A DNA stretch of 64,000 nucleotides from Balaenoptera acutorostrata (lineage: Eukaryota; Chordata; Mammalia; Artiodactyla; Balaenopteridae). Made by a program: the position numbers and the translations under genes. Position 1 is the stretch's first letter. Each line of letters begins with the position of its first letter. Below the pieces are notes generated by a model that had not been told where the DNA came from, did not search any database, and saw nothing but the letters and a program-made list of their open reading frames with translations. Where the stretch lies: positions 62,001 to 126,000 of the forward strand of contig NW_026645837.1 in assembly GCF_949987535.1 (NCBI RefSeq), in the 5' to 3' direction. This document shows positions 9,953-22,600 of the stretch, piece after piece.

Positions 9953-10386
9953 TCAAGGGTAGCTTAGGGTTAGGGTTAGGGTTAGGGTTAGGGTTAGGGT
10001 GAGGGTTAGGGTATGGCTTAGGGTACGAGTTCGGGGAGGGGTTCGGGTAGGGCGTAGGGTATGGGTTAGGGTTATGGTTAGGGTTAGTGTTAGGGTTAGG
10101 GCTCGGTTTAGGGTACGGGTTAGGATTAGGGTACGCGTTAGTGTTAGGGTAGGTGTTAGGGTTAGGGTACGTGATAGGGTGAGGTTAGTTATTAAACCTA
10201 TCCCACTCTCTAGATACCCCTTAGCACGTAAAGGAATATTATTTGGGGGTCCAGCCATGGAGAAGAGTTTAGACACTAGGAGAAGATAAGGAACACACCC
10301 ATTATCAAGAAATCACATTAGGATTCTCTTTTTAACCTGTTCCTTAAAACACTAGTGCTTAGGAAATCTATTGGAGGCAGAAGCCG
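9953..10386 (+). repeat. E subfamily monomer (434 bp), representative
   Basis: Two extra GGGTTA hexamers sit at the start of the telomere-like half, so five perfect units precede GGGTGA. Inside the block GGTTATGGTTAGGG is diagnostic. Other E copies start at 14195, 41619, 45005, 50933 (chimeric) and 52211. Versions with one extra hexamer (428 bp) start at 16317 and 47127. The 434-bp monomer at 58552 has the extra hexamers but other bases. Confidence 0.92.
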
Positions 10387-11236
10387 TCAAGGGTAGCTTA
10401 GGGTTAGGGTTAGGGTTAGGGTTAGGGTGAGGGTTAGGGTATGGCTTAGGGTACGGGTTCGGGGAGGGGTTCGGGTAGGGCCTAGGGTATGGGTTAGGGT
10501 TAGGGTTAGGGTTAGTGTTAGGGTTAGGGCTCGGTTTAGGGTACGGGTTAGGATTAGGGTACGCGTTAGGGTTAGGGTAGGGGTTAGGGTTAGGGTACGC
10601 GTTAGGTTGGGGGTAGTTATTAAACCTATCACACTCTCTAGATACCGCTTAGCACGTAAAGGAATATTATTTGGGGGTCCAGCCATGGAGAAGAGTTTAG
10701 ACACGAGGAGAAGATAAGGAACACACCCATTATCAAGAAATCACATTAGGATTCTCTTTTTAACCTGTTCCTTAAAACACTAGTGCTTAGGAAATCTATT
10801 GGAGGCAGAAGCAGTCAAGGGTAGCTTAGGGTTAGGGTTAGGGTTAGGGTGAGGGTTAGGGTACGGCTTAGGGTACGGGTTCGGGGAGGGGTTCGGGTAG
10901 GGCGTAGGGTATGGGTTAGGGTTAGGGTTAGGGCTAGTGTTAGGGTTAGGGCTCGGTTTAGGGTACGGGTTAGGATTAGGGTACGCGTTAGGGTTAGGGT
11001 AGGGGTTAGGGTTAGGGTACGCGTTAGGGTGAGGGTAGTTATTAAACCTATCACACTCTCTAGATACCCCTTAGCACGTAAAGGAATATTATTTGGGGGT
11101 CCAGCCATGGAGAAGAGTTTAGACACGAGGAGAATATAAGGAACACACCCATTATCAAGAAATCACATTAGGATTCTCTTTTTAACCTGTTCCTTAAAAC
11201 ACTAGTGCTTAGGAAATCTATTGGAGGCAGAAGCAG

Positions 11237-11657
11237 TAAAGAGTAGCTTAGGGTTAGGGTTAGGGTTAGGGTGAGGGCTAGGGTATGGCTTAGGGTACGG
11301 GTTCGGGGAGGGGTTCGGGTAGGGCATAGGGTATTTGTTAGGGTTAGGGTTAGGGTTAGTTTTAGGGTTAGGGCTCGGTTTAGGTACGGGTTAGGATTAG
11401 GGAACACGTTAGGGTTAGGGTAGGGGTTAGGGTTAGGGTACGTGTTAGGGTGAGGGTAGTTATTAAACCTATCACACTCTCTAGATACCCCTTAGCACAT
11501 AAAGGAATATTATTTGGGGGTCCAGCCATGGAGAAGAGTTTAGACACGAGGAGAAGATAAGGAACACACCCATTATCAAGAAATCACAATAGGATTCTCT
11601 TTTTAACCTGTTCCTTAAAACACTAGTGCTTAGGAAATCTATTGGAGGCAGAAGCCG
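11237..11657 (+). repeat. K subfamily monomer (421 bp), representative
   Basis: Defined by AGAGTAGCTTAGGG at the anchor, GAGGGCTAGGG, GGGCATAGGGTATTTGTT and a 1-bp deletion in GGTTTAGGTACGG that breaks the hexamer register. Other copies start at 17167, 25494, 32555, 42897, 47977 and 55599, all 421 bp. They share the same deletion and so descend from one event. In most cases an S monomer follows. Confidence 0.93.
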
Positions 11658-12078
11658 TCAAGGGTAGCTTAGGGTTAGGGTTAGGGTTAGGGTGAGGGTT
11701 AGGGTACGGCTTAGGGTACGGGTTCGGGGAGGGGTTCGGGTAGGGCGTAGGGTATGGGTTAGGGTTAGGGTTCGGCTAGGGTTAGGGTTAGGGCTCGGTT
11801 TAGGGTACGGGTTAGGATTAGGGTACGCGATAGTGTTAGGGTAGGGGTTAGGGTTAGGGTACGCGTTAGGGTGAGGGTAGTTATTAAACCTATCCCACTC
11901 TCTAGATACCCCTTAGCACTTAAAGGAATATTATTTGGGGGTCCAGCCATGGAGAAGAGTTTAGACACGAGGAGAATATAAGGAACACACCCATTATCAA
12001 GAAATCACATTAGGATTCTCTTTTTAACCTGTTCCTTAAAACACTAGTGCTTAGGAAATCTATTTTAGGCAGAAGCAG
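11658..12078 (+). repeat. S-type monomer with a private 1-bp deletion (421 bp)
   Basis: GGGTTCGGCTAGGG replaces the usual GGGTTAGGGCTAGGG, shifting the register by one base. The same lesion is in the monomer at 43318, so it predates the duplication that links 8266-17587 with 40371-48397. Confidence 0.92.
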
Positions 12079-12500
12079 TCAAGGGTAGCTTAGGGATAGG
12101 GTTAGGGTTAGGGTGAGGGTTAGGGTATGGCTTAGGGTACGGGTTCGGGGAGGGGTTCGGGTAGGGCGTAGGGTATGGGTTAGGGTTAGGGTTAGGGTTA
12201 GTGTTAGGTTTAGGGCTCGGTTTAGGGTACGGGTTAGGATTAGGGTACGCGTTAGTGTTAGGGTAGGTGTTAGGGTTAGGGTACGCGATAGGGTGAGGTT
12301 AGTTATTAAACCTATCCCACTCTCTAGATACCCGTTAGCACGTAAAGGAATATTATTTGGGGGTCCAGCCATGGAGAAGAGTTTAGACACTAGGAGAAGA
12401 TAAGGAACACACCCATTATCAAGAAATCACATTAGGATTCTCTTTTTAACCTGTTCCTTAAAACACTAGTGCTTAGGAAATCTATTGGAGGCAGAAGCAG

Positions 12501-13350
12501 TCAAGGGTAGCTTAGGGTTAGGGTTAGGGTTAGGGTGAGGGTTAGGGTTAGGGTATGGCTTAGGGTACGGGTTCGGGGAGGGGTTCGGGTAGGGCGTAGG
12601 GTATGGGTTAGGGTTATGGTTAGGGTTAGTGTTAGGGTTAGGGCTCGGTTTAGGCTACGGGTTAGGATTAGGGTACGCGTTAGTGTTACGGTAGGTGTTA
12701 GGGTTAGGGTACGTGATAGGGTGAGGTTAGTTATTAAACCTATCCCACTCTCTAGATACCCCTTAGCACGTAAAGGAATATTATTTGGGGGTCCAGCCAT
12801 GGAGAAGAGTTTAGACACGAGGAGAAGATAAGGAACACACCCATTATCAAGAAATCACATTAGGATTCTCTTTTTAACCTGTTCCTTAAAACACTAGTGC
12901 TTAGGAAATCTATTGGAGGCAGAAGCAGTCAAGGGTAGCTTAGGGTTAGGGTTAGGGTTAGGGTGAGGGTTAGGGTACGGCTTAGGGTACGGGTTCGGGG
13001 AGGGGTTCGGGTAGGGCGTAGGGTATGGGTTAGGGTTAGGGTTAGGGCTAGTGTTAGGGTTAGGGCTCGGTTTAGGGTACGGGTTAGGATTAGGGTACGC
13101 GTTAGTGTTAGGGTAGGTGTTAGGGTTAGGGTACGCGATAGGGTGAGGTTAGTTATTAAACCTATCCCACTCTCTAGATACCCGTTGGCACGTAAAGGAA
13201 TATTATTTGGGGGTCCAGCCATGGAGAAGAGTTTAGACACTAGGAGAAGATAAGGAACACACCCATTATCAAGAAATCACATTAGGATTCTCTTTTTAAC
13301 CTGTTCCTTAAAACACTAGTGCTTAGGAAATCTATTGGAGGCAGAAGCAG
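12501..13350 (+). repeat. 850-bp two-monomer block absent from the second long copy
   Basis: The monomer at 12501 (428 bp) closely resembles that at 16317, including the rare GGCTACGGG. The monomer at 12929 (422 bp) has a left half like 16745 (GGGCTAGTGTT) and a right half like the A monomer at 12079 (GATACCCGTTGGC). In the copy at 43739-44161 an A monomer is followed directly by an R monomer. The block is therefore either a local copy inserted by unequal exchange here, or lost there. The chimeric right half favours insertion. Confidence 0.85.
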
Positions 13351-15472
13351 TCAAGGGTAGCTTAGGGTTAGGGTTAGGGTTAGGGTGAGGGTTAGGGTAT
13401 GGCTTAGGGTACGGGTTCGGGGAGGGGTTCGGGTAGTGCGTAGGGTATGGGTTAGGATTAGCGTTAGGGTTAGTGTTAGGGTTAGGGCTCGGTTTAGGGT
13501 ACGGGTTAGGATTAGGGTACGTGTTAGGGTTAGGGTAGGGGTTAGGGTTAGGGTACGCGTTAGGGTGGGTGTAGTTATTAAACCTATCACACTCTCTAGA
13601 TACCCCTTAGCACGTAAAGGAATATTATTTGGGGGTCCAGCCATGGAGAAGAGTTTAGACACGAGGAGAAGATAAGGAACACACCCATTATCAAGAAATC
13701 ACATTAGGATTCTGTTTTTAACCAGTTCCTTAAAACACTAGTGCTTAGGAAATCTATTGGAGGCAGAAGCCGTCAAGGGTAGCTTAGGGTTAGGGTTAGG
13801 GTTAGGGTGAGGGTTAGGGTACGGCTTAGGGTACGGGTTCGGGGAGGGGTTCGGGTAGGGCGTAGGGTATGGGTTAGGATTAGGGTTAGGGTTAGTGTTA
13901 GGTTTAGGGCTCGGTTTAGGGTACGGGTTAGGATTAGGGTACGCGTTAGTGTTAGGGTAGGTGTTAGGGTTAGGGTACGCGATAGGGTGAGGTTAGTTAT
14001 TAAACCTATCCCACTCTCTAGATACCCGTTAGCACGTAAAGGAATATTATTTGGGGGTCCAGCCATGGAGAAGAGTTTAGACAATAGGAGAAGATAAGGA
14101 ACACACCCATTATCAAGAAATCACATTAGGATTCTCTTTTTAACCTGTTCCTTAAAACACTAGTGCTTAGGAAATCTATTGGAGGCAGAAGCAGTCAAGG
14201 GTAGCTTAGGGTTAGGTTTAGGGTTAGGGTTAGGGTTAGGGTGAGGGTTAGGGTATGGCTTAGGGTACGGGTTCGGGGAGGGGTTCGGGTAGGGCGTAGG
14301 GTATGGGTTAGGGTTATGGTTAGGGTTAGTGTTAGGGTTAGGGCTCGGTTTAGGGTACGGGTTAGGATTAGGGTACGCGTTAGTGTTAGGGTAGGTGTTA
14401 GGGTTAGGGTACGTGATAGGGTGAGGTTAGTTATTAAACCTATCCCACTCTCTAGATACCCCTTAGCACGTAAAGGAATATTATTTGGGGGTCCAGCCAT
14501 GGAGAAGAGTTTAGACACTAGGAGAAGATAAGGAACACACCCATTATCAAGAAATCACATTAGGATTCTCTTTTTAACCTGTTCCTTAAAACACTAGTGC
14601 TTAGGAAATCTATTGGAGGCAGAAGCAGTCAAGGGTAGCTTAGGGTTAGGGTTAGGGTTAGGGTGAGGGTTAGGGTATGGCTTAGGGTACGGGTTCGGGG
14701 AGGGGTTCGGGTAGGGCCTAGGGTATGGGTTAGGGTTAGGGATAGGGTTAGTGTTAGGGTTAGGGCTCGGTTTAGGGTACGGGTTAGGATTAGGGTACGC
14801 GTTAGGGTTAGGGTAGGGGTTAGGGTTAGGGTACGCGTTAGGGTGGGGGTAGTTATTAAACCTATCACACTCTCTAGATACCCCTTAGCACGTAAAGGAA
14901 TATTATTTGGGGGTCCAGCCATGGAGAAGAGTTTAGACACGAGGAGAAGATAAGGAACACACCCATTATCAAGAAATCACATTAGGATTCTCTTTTTAAC
15001 CTGTTCCTTAAAACACTAGTGCTTAGGAAATCTATTGGAGGCAGAAGCAGTCAAGGGTAGCTTAGGGTTAGGGTTAGGGTTAGGGTGAGGGTTAGGGTAT
15101 GGCTTAGGGTACGGGTTCGGGGAGGGGTTCGGGTAGGGCGTAGGGTATGGGTTAGGGTTAGGGTTAGGGTTAGTGTTAGGTTTAGGGCTCGGTTTAGGGT
15201 ACGGGTTAGGATTAGGGTACGCGTTAGTGTTAGGGTAGGTGTTAGGGTTAGGGTACGCGATAGGGTGAGGTTAGTTATTAAACCTATCCCACTCTCTAGA
15301 TACCCGTTAGCACGTAAAGGAATATTATTTGGGGGTCCAGCCATGGAGAAGAGTTTAGACAATAGGAGAAGATAAGGAACACACCCATTATCAAGAAATC
15401 ACATTAGGATTCTCTTTTTAACCTGTTCCTTAAAACACTAGTGCTTAGGAAATCTATTGGAGGCAGAAGCAC
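13351..15472 (+). repeat. 2122-bp, 5-monomer module R-A-E-P-A
   Basis: Monomers start at 13351 (R: GTAGTGCGTAGGG, GGATTAGCGTT and TTCTGTTTTTAACCAG), 13773 (A with GTTAGGTTTAGGG), 14195 (E, 434), 14629 (P: GGGCCTAGGG) and 15051 (A). An R-A pair follows at 15473. The same module occurs at 44161-46282 and 51367-53488, each 2122 bp long. Confidence 0.93.
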
Positions 15473-17587
15473 TCAAGGGTAGCTTAGGGTTAGGGTTAGG
15501 GTTAGGGTGAGGGTTAGGGTATGGCTTAGGGTACGGGTTCGGGGAGGGGTTCGGGTAGTGCGTAGGGTATGGGTTAGGATTAGCGTTAGGGTTAGTGTTA
15601 GGGTTAGGGCTCGGTTTAGGGTACGGGTTAGGATTAGGGTACGTGTTAGGGTTAGGGTAGGGGTTAGGGTTAGGGTACGCGTTAGGGTGGGTGTAGTTAT
15701 TAAACCTATCACACTCTCTAGATACCCCTTAGCACGTAAAGGAATATTATTTGGGGGTCCAGCCATGGAGAAGAGTTTAGACACGAGGAGAAGATAAGGA
15801 ACACACCCATTATCAAGAAATCACATTAGGATTCTGTTTTTAACCAGTTCCTTAAAACACTAGTGCTTAGGAAATCTATTGGAGGCAGAAGCCGTCAAGG
15901 GTAGCTTAGGGTTAGGGTTAGGGTTAGGGTGAGGGTTAGGGTACGGCTTAGGGTACGGGTTCGGGGAGGGGTTCGGGTAGGGCGTAGGGTATGGGTTAGG
16001 GTTAGGGTTAGGGTTAGTGTTAGGTTTAGGGCTCGGTTTAGGGTACGGGTTAGGATTAGGGTACGCGTTAGTGTTAGGGTAGGTGTTAGGGTTAGGGTAC
16101 GCGATAGGGTGAGGTTAGATATTAAACCTATCCCACTCTCTAGATACCCGTTAGCACGTAAAGGAATATTATTTGGGGGTCCAGCCATGGAGAAGAGTTT
16201 AGACACTAGGAGAAGATAAGGAACACACCCATTATCACGAAATCACATTAGGATTCTCTTTTTAACCTGTTCCTTAAAACACTAGTGCTTAGGAAATCTA
16301 TTGGAGGCAGAAGCAGTCAAGGGTAGCTTAGGGTTAGGGTTAGGGTTAGGGTTAGGGTGAGGGTTAGGGTATGGCTTAGGGTACGGGTTCGGGGAGGGGT
16401 TCGGGTAGGGCGTAGGGTATGGGTTAGGGTTATGGTTAGGGTTAGTGTTAGGGTTAGGGCTCGGTTTAGGCTACGGGTTAGGATTAGGGTACGCGTTAGT
16501 GTTAGGGTAGGTGTTAGGGTTAGGGTACGTGATAGGGTGAGGTTAGTTATTAAACCTATCCCACTCTCCAGATACCCCTTAGCACGTAAAGGAATATTAT
16601 TTGGGGGTCCAGCCATGGAGAAGAGTTTAGACACGAGGAGAAGATAAGGAACACACCCATTATCAAGAAATCACATTAGGATTCTCTTTTTAACCTGTTC
16701 CTTAAAACACTAGTGCTTAGGAAATCTATTGGAGGCAGAAGCAGTCAAGGGTAGCTTAGGGTTAGGGTTAGGGTTAGGGTGAGGGTTAGGGTACGGCTTA
16801 GGGTACGGGTTCGGGGAGGGGTTCGGGTAGGGCGTAGGGTATGGGTTAGGGTTAGGGTTAGGGCTAGTGTTAGGGTTAGGGCTCGGTTTAGGGTACGGGT
16901 TAGGATTAGGGTACGCGTTAGGGTTAGGGTAGGGGTTAGGGTTAGGGTACGCGTTAGGGTGAGGGTAGTTATTAAACCTATCACACTCTCTAGATACCCC
17001 TTAGCACGTAAAGGAATATTATTTGGGGGTCCAGCCATGGAGAAGAGTTTAGACACGAGGAGAAGATAAGGAACACACCCATTATCAAGAAATCACATTA
17101 GGATTCTCTTTTTAAACTGTTCCTTAAAACACTAGTGCTTAGGAAATCTATTGGAGGCAGAAGCAGTCAAGAGTAGCTTAGGGTTAGGGTTAGGGTTAGG
17201 GTGAGGGCTAGGGTATGGCTTAGGGTACGGGTTCGGGGAGGGGTTCGGGTAGGGCATAGGGTATTTGTTAGGGTTAGGGTTAGGGTTAGTGTTAGGGTTA
17301 GGGCTCGGTTTAGGTACGGGTTCGGATTAGGGAACACGTTAGGGTTAGGGTAGGGGTTAGGGTTAGGGTACGTGTTAGGGTGAGGGTAGTTATTAAACCT
17401 ATCACACTCTCTAGATACCCCTTAGCACATAAAGGAATATTATTTGGGGGTCCAGCCATGGAGAAGAGTTTAGACAGGAGGAGAAGATAAGGAACACACC
17501 CATTATCAAGAAATCACATTAGGATTCTCTTTTTAACCTGTTCCTTAAAACACTAGTGCTTAGGAAATCTATTGGAGGCAGAAGCAG
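15473..17587 (+). repeat. Five-monomer block R-A-E-F-K
   Basis: Monomers start at 15473 (R), 15895 (A), 16317 (E with one extra hexamer, 428), 16745 (422, GGGCTAGTGTT, called F here; ends TTTTTAAACTG) and 17167 (K, 421). It follows the 5-monomer module here and again at 46283-48397. The F-K pair also occurs at 25072/25494 and 32133/32555. Confidence 0.9.
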
Positions 17588-19697
17588 TCAAGGGTAGCTT
17601 AGGGTTAGGGTTAGGGTTAGGGTGAGGGTTAGGGTATGGCTTAGGGTACGGGTTCGGGGAGGGGTTCGGGTAGGGCGTAGGGTATGGGTTAGGGTTAGGG
17701 TTAGGGTTAGTGTTAGGGTTAGGGCTCGGTTTAGGGTACGGGTTAGGATTAGGGTACGCGTTAGTGTTAGGGTAGGTGTTAGGGTTAGGGTACGCGATAG
17801 GGTGAGGTTAGTTATTAAACCTATCCCACTCTCTAGATACCCGTTAGCACGTAAAGGAATATTATTTGGGGGTCCAGCCATGGAGAAGAGTTTAGACAAT
17901 AGGAGAAGATAAGGAACACACCCATTATCAAGAAATCACATTAGGATTCTCTTTTTAACCTGTTCCTTAAAACACTAGTGCTTAGGAAATCTATTGGAGG
18001 CAGAAGCCGTCAAGGGTAGCTTAGGTTTAGGGTTAGGGTTAGGGTGAGGGTTAGGGTACGGCTTAGGGTACGGGTTCGGGGAGGGGTTCGGGTAGGGCGT
18101 AGGGTATGGGTTAGGGTTAGGGTTAGGGCTAGGGTTAGGGTTAGGGCTCGGTTTAGGGTACGGGTTAGCATTAGGGTACGCGTTAGTGTTAGGGTAGGGG
18201 TTAGGGTTAGGGTACGCGTTAGGGTGAGGGTAGTTATTAAACCTATCCCACTCTCTAGATACCCCTTAGCACTTTAAGGAATATTATTTGGGGGTCCAGC
18301 CATGGAGAAGAGTTTAGACACGAGGAGAATATAAGGAACACACCCATTATCAAGAAATCACATTAGGATTCTCTTTTTAACCTGTTCCTTAAAACACTAG
18401 TGCTTAGGAAATCTATTGGAGGCAGAAGCATTCAAGGGTAGCTTAGGGTTAGGGTTAGGGTTAGGGTGAGGGTTAGGGTATGGCTTAGGGTACGGGTTCG
18501 GGGAGGGGTTCGGGTAGGGCGTAGGGTATGGGTTAGGGTTAGGGTTAGGGTTAGTGTTAGGGTTAGGGCTCGGTTTAGGGTACGGGTTAGGATTAGGGTA
18601 CGCGTTAGTGTTAGGGTAGGTGTTAGGGTTAGGGTACGCGATAGGGTGAGGTTAGTTATTAAACCTATCCCACTCTCTAGATACCCGTTAGCACGTAAAG
18701 GAATATTATTTGGGGGTCCAGCCATGGAGAAGAGTTTAGACAATAGGAGAAGATAAGGAACACACCCATTATCAAGAAATCACATTAGGATTCTCTTTTT
18801 AACCTGTTCCTTAAAACACTAGTGCTTAGGAAATCTATTGGAGGCAGAAGCAGTCAAGGGTAGCTTAGGGTTAGGGTTAGGGTTAGGGTGAGGGTTAGGG
18901 TACGGCTTAGGGTACGGGTTCGGTGAGGGGTTCGGGTAGGGCGTAGGGTATGGGTTAGGGTTAGGGTTAGGGCTAGTGTTAGGGTTAGGGCTCGGTTTAG
19001 GGTACGGGTTAGGATTAGGGTACGCGTTAGGGTTAGGGTAGGGGTTAGGGTTAGGGTACGCGTTAGGGTGAGGGTAGTTATTAAACCTATCACACTCTCT
19101 AGATACCCCTTAGCACGTAAAGGAATATTATTTGGGGGTCCAGCCATGGAGAAGAGTTTAGACACGAGGAGAAGATAAGGAACACACCCATTATCAAGAA
19201 ATCACATTAGGATTCTCTTTTTAAACTGTTCCTTAAAACACTAGTGCTTAGGAAATCTATTGGAGGCAGAAGCAGTCAAGAGTAGCTTAGGGTTAGGGTT
19301 AGGGTTAGGGTGAGGGCTAGGGTATGGCTTAGGGTACGGGTTCGGGGAGGGGTTCGGGTAGGGCGTAGGGTATGGGTTAGGGTTAGGGTTAGGGTTAGTG
19401 TTAGGGTTAGGGCTCGGTTTAGGGTACGGGTTAGGATTAGGGTACGCGTTAGTGTTAGGGTAGGTGTTAGGGTTAGGGTACGCGATAGGGTGAGGTTAGT
19501 TATTAAACCTATCCCACTCTCTAGATACCCGTTAGCACGTAAAGGAATATTATTTGGGGGTCCAGCCATGGAGAAGAGTTTAGACAATAGGAGAAGATAA
19601 GGAACACACCCATTATCAAGAAATCACATTAGGATTCTCTTTTTAACCTGTTCCTTAAAACACTAGTGCTTAGGAAATCTATTGGAGGCAGAAGCCG
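17588..19697 (+). repeat. 4-monomer (1688-bp) repeat region
   Basis: Monomers start at 17588 (A), 18010 (S variant with TTAGCATTAGGG and CACTTTAAGG), 18432 (A), 18854 (F-like, GGTGAGGGG) and 19276 (chimera). From within 19276 the order A, S variant, A repeats at +1688 bp (18010 to 19698, 18432 to 20120). This 4-monomer repeat is the left flank of the 7061-bp HOR, and the two overlap in 19276-20541. Confidence 0.87.
19276..19697 (+). repeat. Chimeric monomer: K-type left end, A-type remainder
   Basis: It starts with the K markers AGAGTAGCTTAGGG and GAGGGCTAGGG and follows a TTTTTAAACTG spacer, just as K monomers do. By about 19360 it reads GGGCGTAGGGTATGGG and ends with the A marker GATACCCGTTAGC. 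The switch lies between about 19320 and 19370. It is 422 bp, without the K deletion. From about 19330 it matches 26391 onward, so this crossover sets the left edge of the 7061-bp repeat. Confidence 0.85.
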
Positions 19698-22600
19698 TCA
19701 AGGGTAGCTTAGGTTTAGGGTTAGGGTTAGGGTGAGGGTTAGGGTACGGCTTAGGGTACGGGTTCGGGGAGGGGTTCGGGTAGGGCGTAGGGTATGGGTT
19801 AGGGTTAGGGTTAGGGCTAGGGTTAGGGTTAGGGCTCGGTTTAGGGTACGGGTTAGCATTAGGGTACGCGTTAGTGTTAGGGTAGGGGTTAGGGTTAGGG
19901 TACGCGTTAGGGTGAGGGTAGTTATTAAACCTATCCCACTCTCTAGATACCCCTTAGCACTTTAAGGAATATTATTTGGGGGTCCAGCCATGGAGAAGAG
20001 TTTAGACACGAGGAGAATATAAGGAACACACCCATTATCAAGAAATCACATTAGGATTCTCTTTTTAACCTGTTCCTTAAAACACTAGTGCTTAGGAAAT
20101 CTATTGGAGGCATAAGCAGTCAAGGGTAGCTTAGGGTTAGGGTTAGGGTTAGGGTGAGGGTTAGGGTATGGCTTAGGGTACGGGTTCGGGGAGGGGTTCG
20201 GGTAGGGCGTAGGGTATGGGTTAGGGTTAAGGTTAGGGTTAGTGTTAGGGTTAGGGCTCGGTTTAGGGTACGGGTTAGGATTAGGGTACGCGTTAGTGTT
20301 AGGGTAGGTGTTAGGGTTAGGGTACGCGATAGGGTGAGGTTAGTTATTAAACCTATCCCACTCTCTAGATACCCGTTAGCACGTAAAGGAATATTATTTG
20401 GGGGTCCAGCCATGGAGAAGAGTTTAGACAATAGGAGAAGATAAGGAACACACCCATTATCAAGAAATCACATTAGGATTCTCTTTTTAACCTGTTCCTT
20501 AAAACACTAGTGCTTAGGAAATCTATTGGAGGCAGAAGCAGTCAAGGGTAGCTTAGGGTTAGGGTTAGGGTTAGGGTGAGGGTTAGGGTATGGCTTAGGG
20601 TACGGGTTCGGGGAGGTGTTCGGGTAGGGTGTAGGGTATGGGTTAGGGTTAGGGTTAGGGTTAGTGTTAGGGTTAGGGCTCGGTTTAGGGTACGGGTTAG
20701 GATTAGGGTACGTGTTAGGGTTAGGGTAGGGGTTAGGGTTAGGGTACGCGTTAGGATGGGTGTAGTTATTAAACCTATCACACTCTCTAGATACCCCTTA
20801 GCACGTAAAGAAATATTATTTGGGGTTCCAGCCATGGAGAAGAGTTTAGACACGAGGAGAAGATAAGGAACACACCCATTATCAAGAAATCACATTAGGA
20901 TTCTCTTTTTAACCAGTTCCTTAAAACACTAGTGCTTAGGAAATCTATTGGAGGCAGAAGCCGTCAAGGGAAGCTTAGGGTTAGGGTTAGGGTTAGGGTG
21001 AGGGTTAGGGTACGGCTTACGATAAGGGTTCGGGGAGGGGTTCGGGTAGGGCGTAGGGTATGGGTTAGGGTTAGGGTTAGGGCTAGTGTTAGGGTTAGGG
21101 CTCGGTTTAGGGTACGGGTTAGGATTAGGGTATGCGTTAGGGTTAGGGTAGGGGTTAGGGTTAGGGTACGCGTTAGGGTGAGGGTAGTTTTTAAACCTAT
21201 CGCACTCTCTAGATACCCCTTAGCACGTAAAGGAATATTATTTGGGGGTCCAGCCATGGAGAAGAGTTTAGACACGAGGAGAAGATAAGGAACACACCCA
21301 TTATCAATAAATCACATTAGAATTCTCTTTTTAACCTGTTCCTTAAATCACTAGTGCTTAGGAAATCTTTTGGAGGCAGAAGCCGTCAAGGGTAGCTTAG
21401 GGTTAGGGTTAGGGTTAGGGTGAGGGTTAGGGTACGGCTTACGATAAGGGTTCGGGGAGGGGTTCGGGTAGGGCGTAGGGTATGGGTTAGGGTTAGGGTT
21501 AGGGTTAGTGTTAGGGTTAGGGCTCGGTTTAGGGTACAGGTTAGGATTAGGGTACGTGTTAGGGTTAGTGTACGCGTTAGGGTCAGGGTAGTTATTAAAC
21601 CTATGACACTCTCTAGATACCCCTTAGCACGTACAGGAATATTATTGGGGGTCCAGCCATGGAGAAGAGTTTAGACACTAGGAGAAGATAAGGAACACAC
21701 CCATTATCACGAAATCACATTAGGATTCTCTTTTTAACCTGTTCCTTAAAACACTAGTGCTTAGGAAATCTATTGGAGGCAGAAGCAGTCAAGGGTAGCT
21801 TAGGGTTAGTGTTAGGGTTAGGGTGAGGGTTAGGGTATGGCTTAGGGTACTGGTTCAGGGAGGGGTTCGGGTAGGGCGTAGGGTATGGGTTAGGGTTAGG
21901 GTTAGGGTTAGTGTTAGGGTTAGGGCTCGGTTTAGGGTACGGGTTAGGATTAGGGTACGCGTTAGGGTTAGGGTAGGGGTTAGAGTTAGGGTACGCGATA
22001 GGGTGAGGGTAGTTATTAAACCTATCACACTCTCTAGATACCCCTTAGCACATAAAGGAATATTATTTGGGGGTCCATCCATGGAGAAGAGTTTAGACAC
22101 GAGGAGAAGATAAGGAACACACCCATTATCAAGAAATCACATTAGGATTCTCTTTTTAACATGTTCCTTAAAACACTAGTGCTTAGGAAATCTATTGGAG
22201 GCAGAAGCCGTCAAGGGTAGCTTAGGGTTAGGGTTAGGGTTAGGGTGAGTGTTAGGGTACGGCTTAGGGCACTGGTTCGGGGAGGTGTTCGGGTAGGGCG
22301 TAGGGTATGGGTTAGGGTTAGGGTTAGGGTTAGTGTTAGGGTTAGGGCTCGGTTTAGGGTACGGGTTAGGATTAGGGTACGTGTTAGGGTTAGTGTACGC
22401 GTTAGGGTGAGGGTAGTTATTAAACCTATTCCACTCTCTAGATACCCCTTAGCACGTACAGGAATATTATTGGGGGTCCAGCCATGGAGAAGAGTTTAGA
22501 CACTAGGAGAAGATAAGGAACACACCCATTATCACGAAATCACATTAGGATTCTCTTTTTAACCTGTTCCTTAAAACACTAGTGCTTAGGAAATCTATTG

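Larger units (their letters stand above)
8266..17587 (+). repeat. Long duplicated segment, copy 1 (22 monomers, ~9.3 kb)
   Basis: Monomers start at 8266, 8688, 9092, 9495, 9953, 10387, 10815, 11237, 11658, 12079, 12501, 12929, 13351, 13773, 14195, 14629, 15051, 15473, 15895, 16317, 16745 and 17167. The same succession occurs at 40371-48397. The offset steps from 32105 to 31666 (one monomer plus 36 bp fewer in copy 2), to 31660 (one hexamer fewer), then to 30810 (850 bp, two monomers, fewer). After 17587 the copies diverge: an A monomer here, an S monomer at 48398. Confidence 0.93.
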
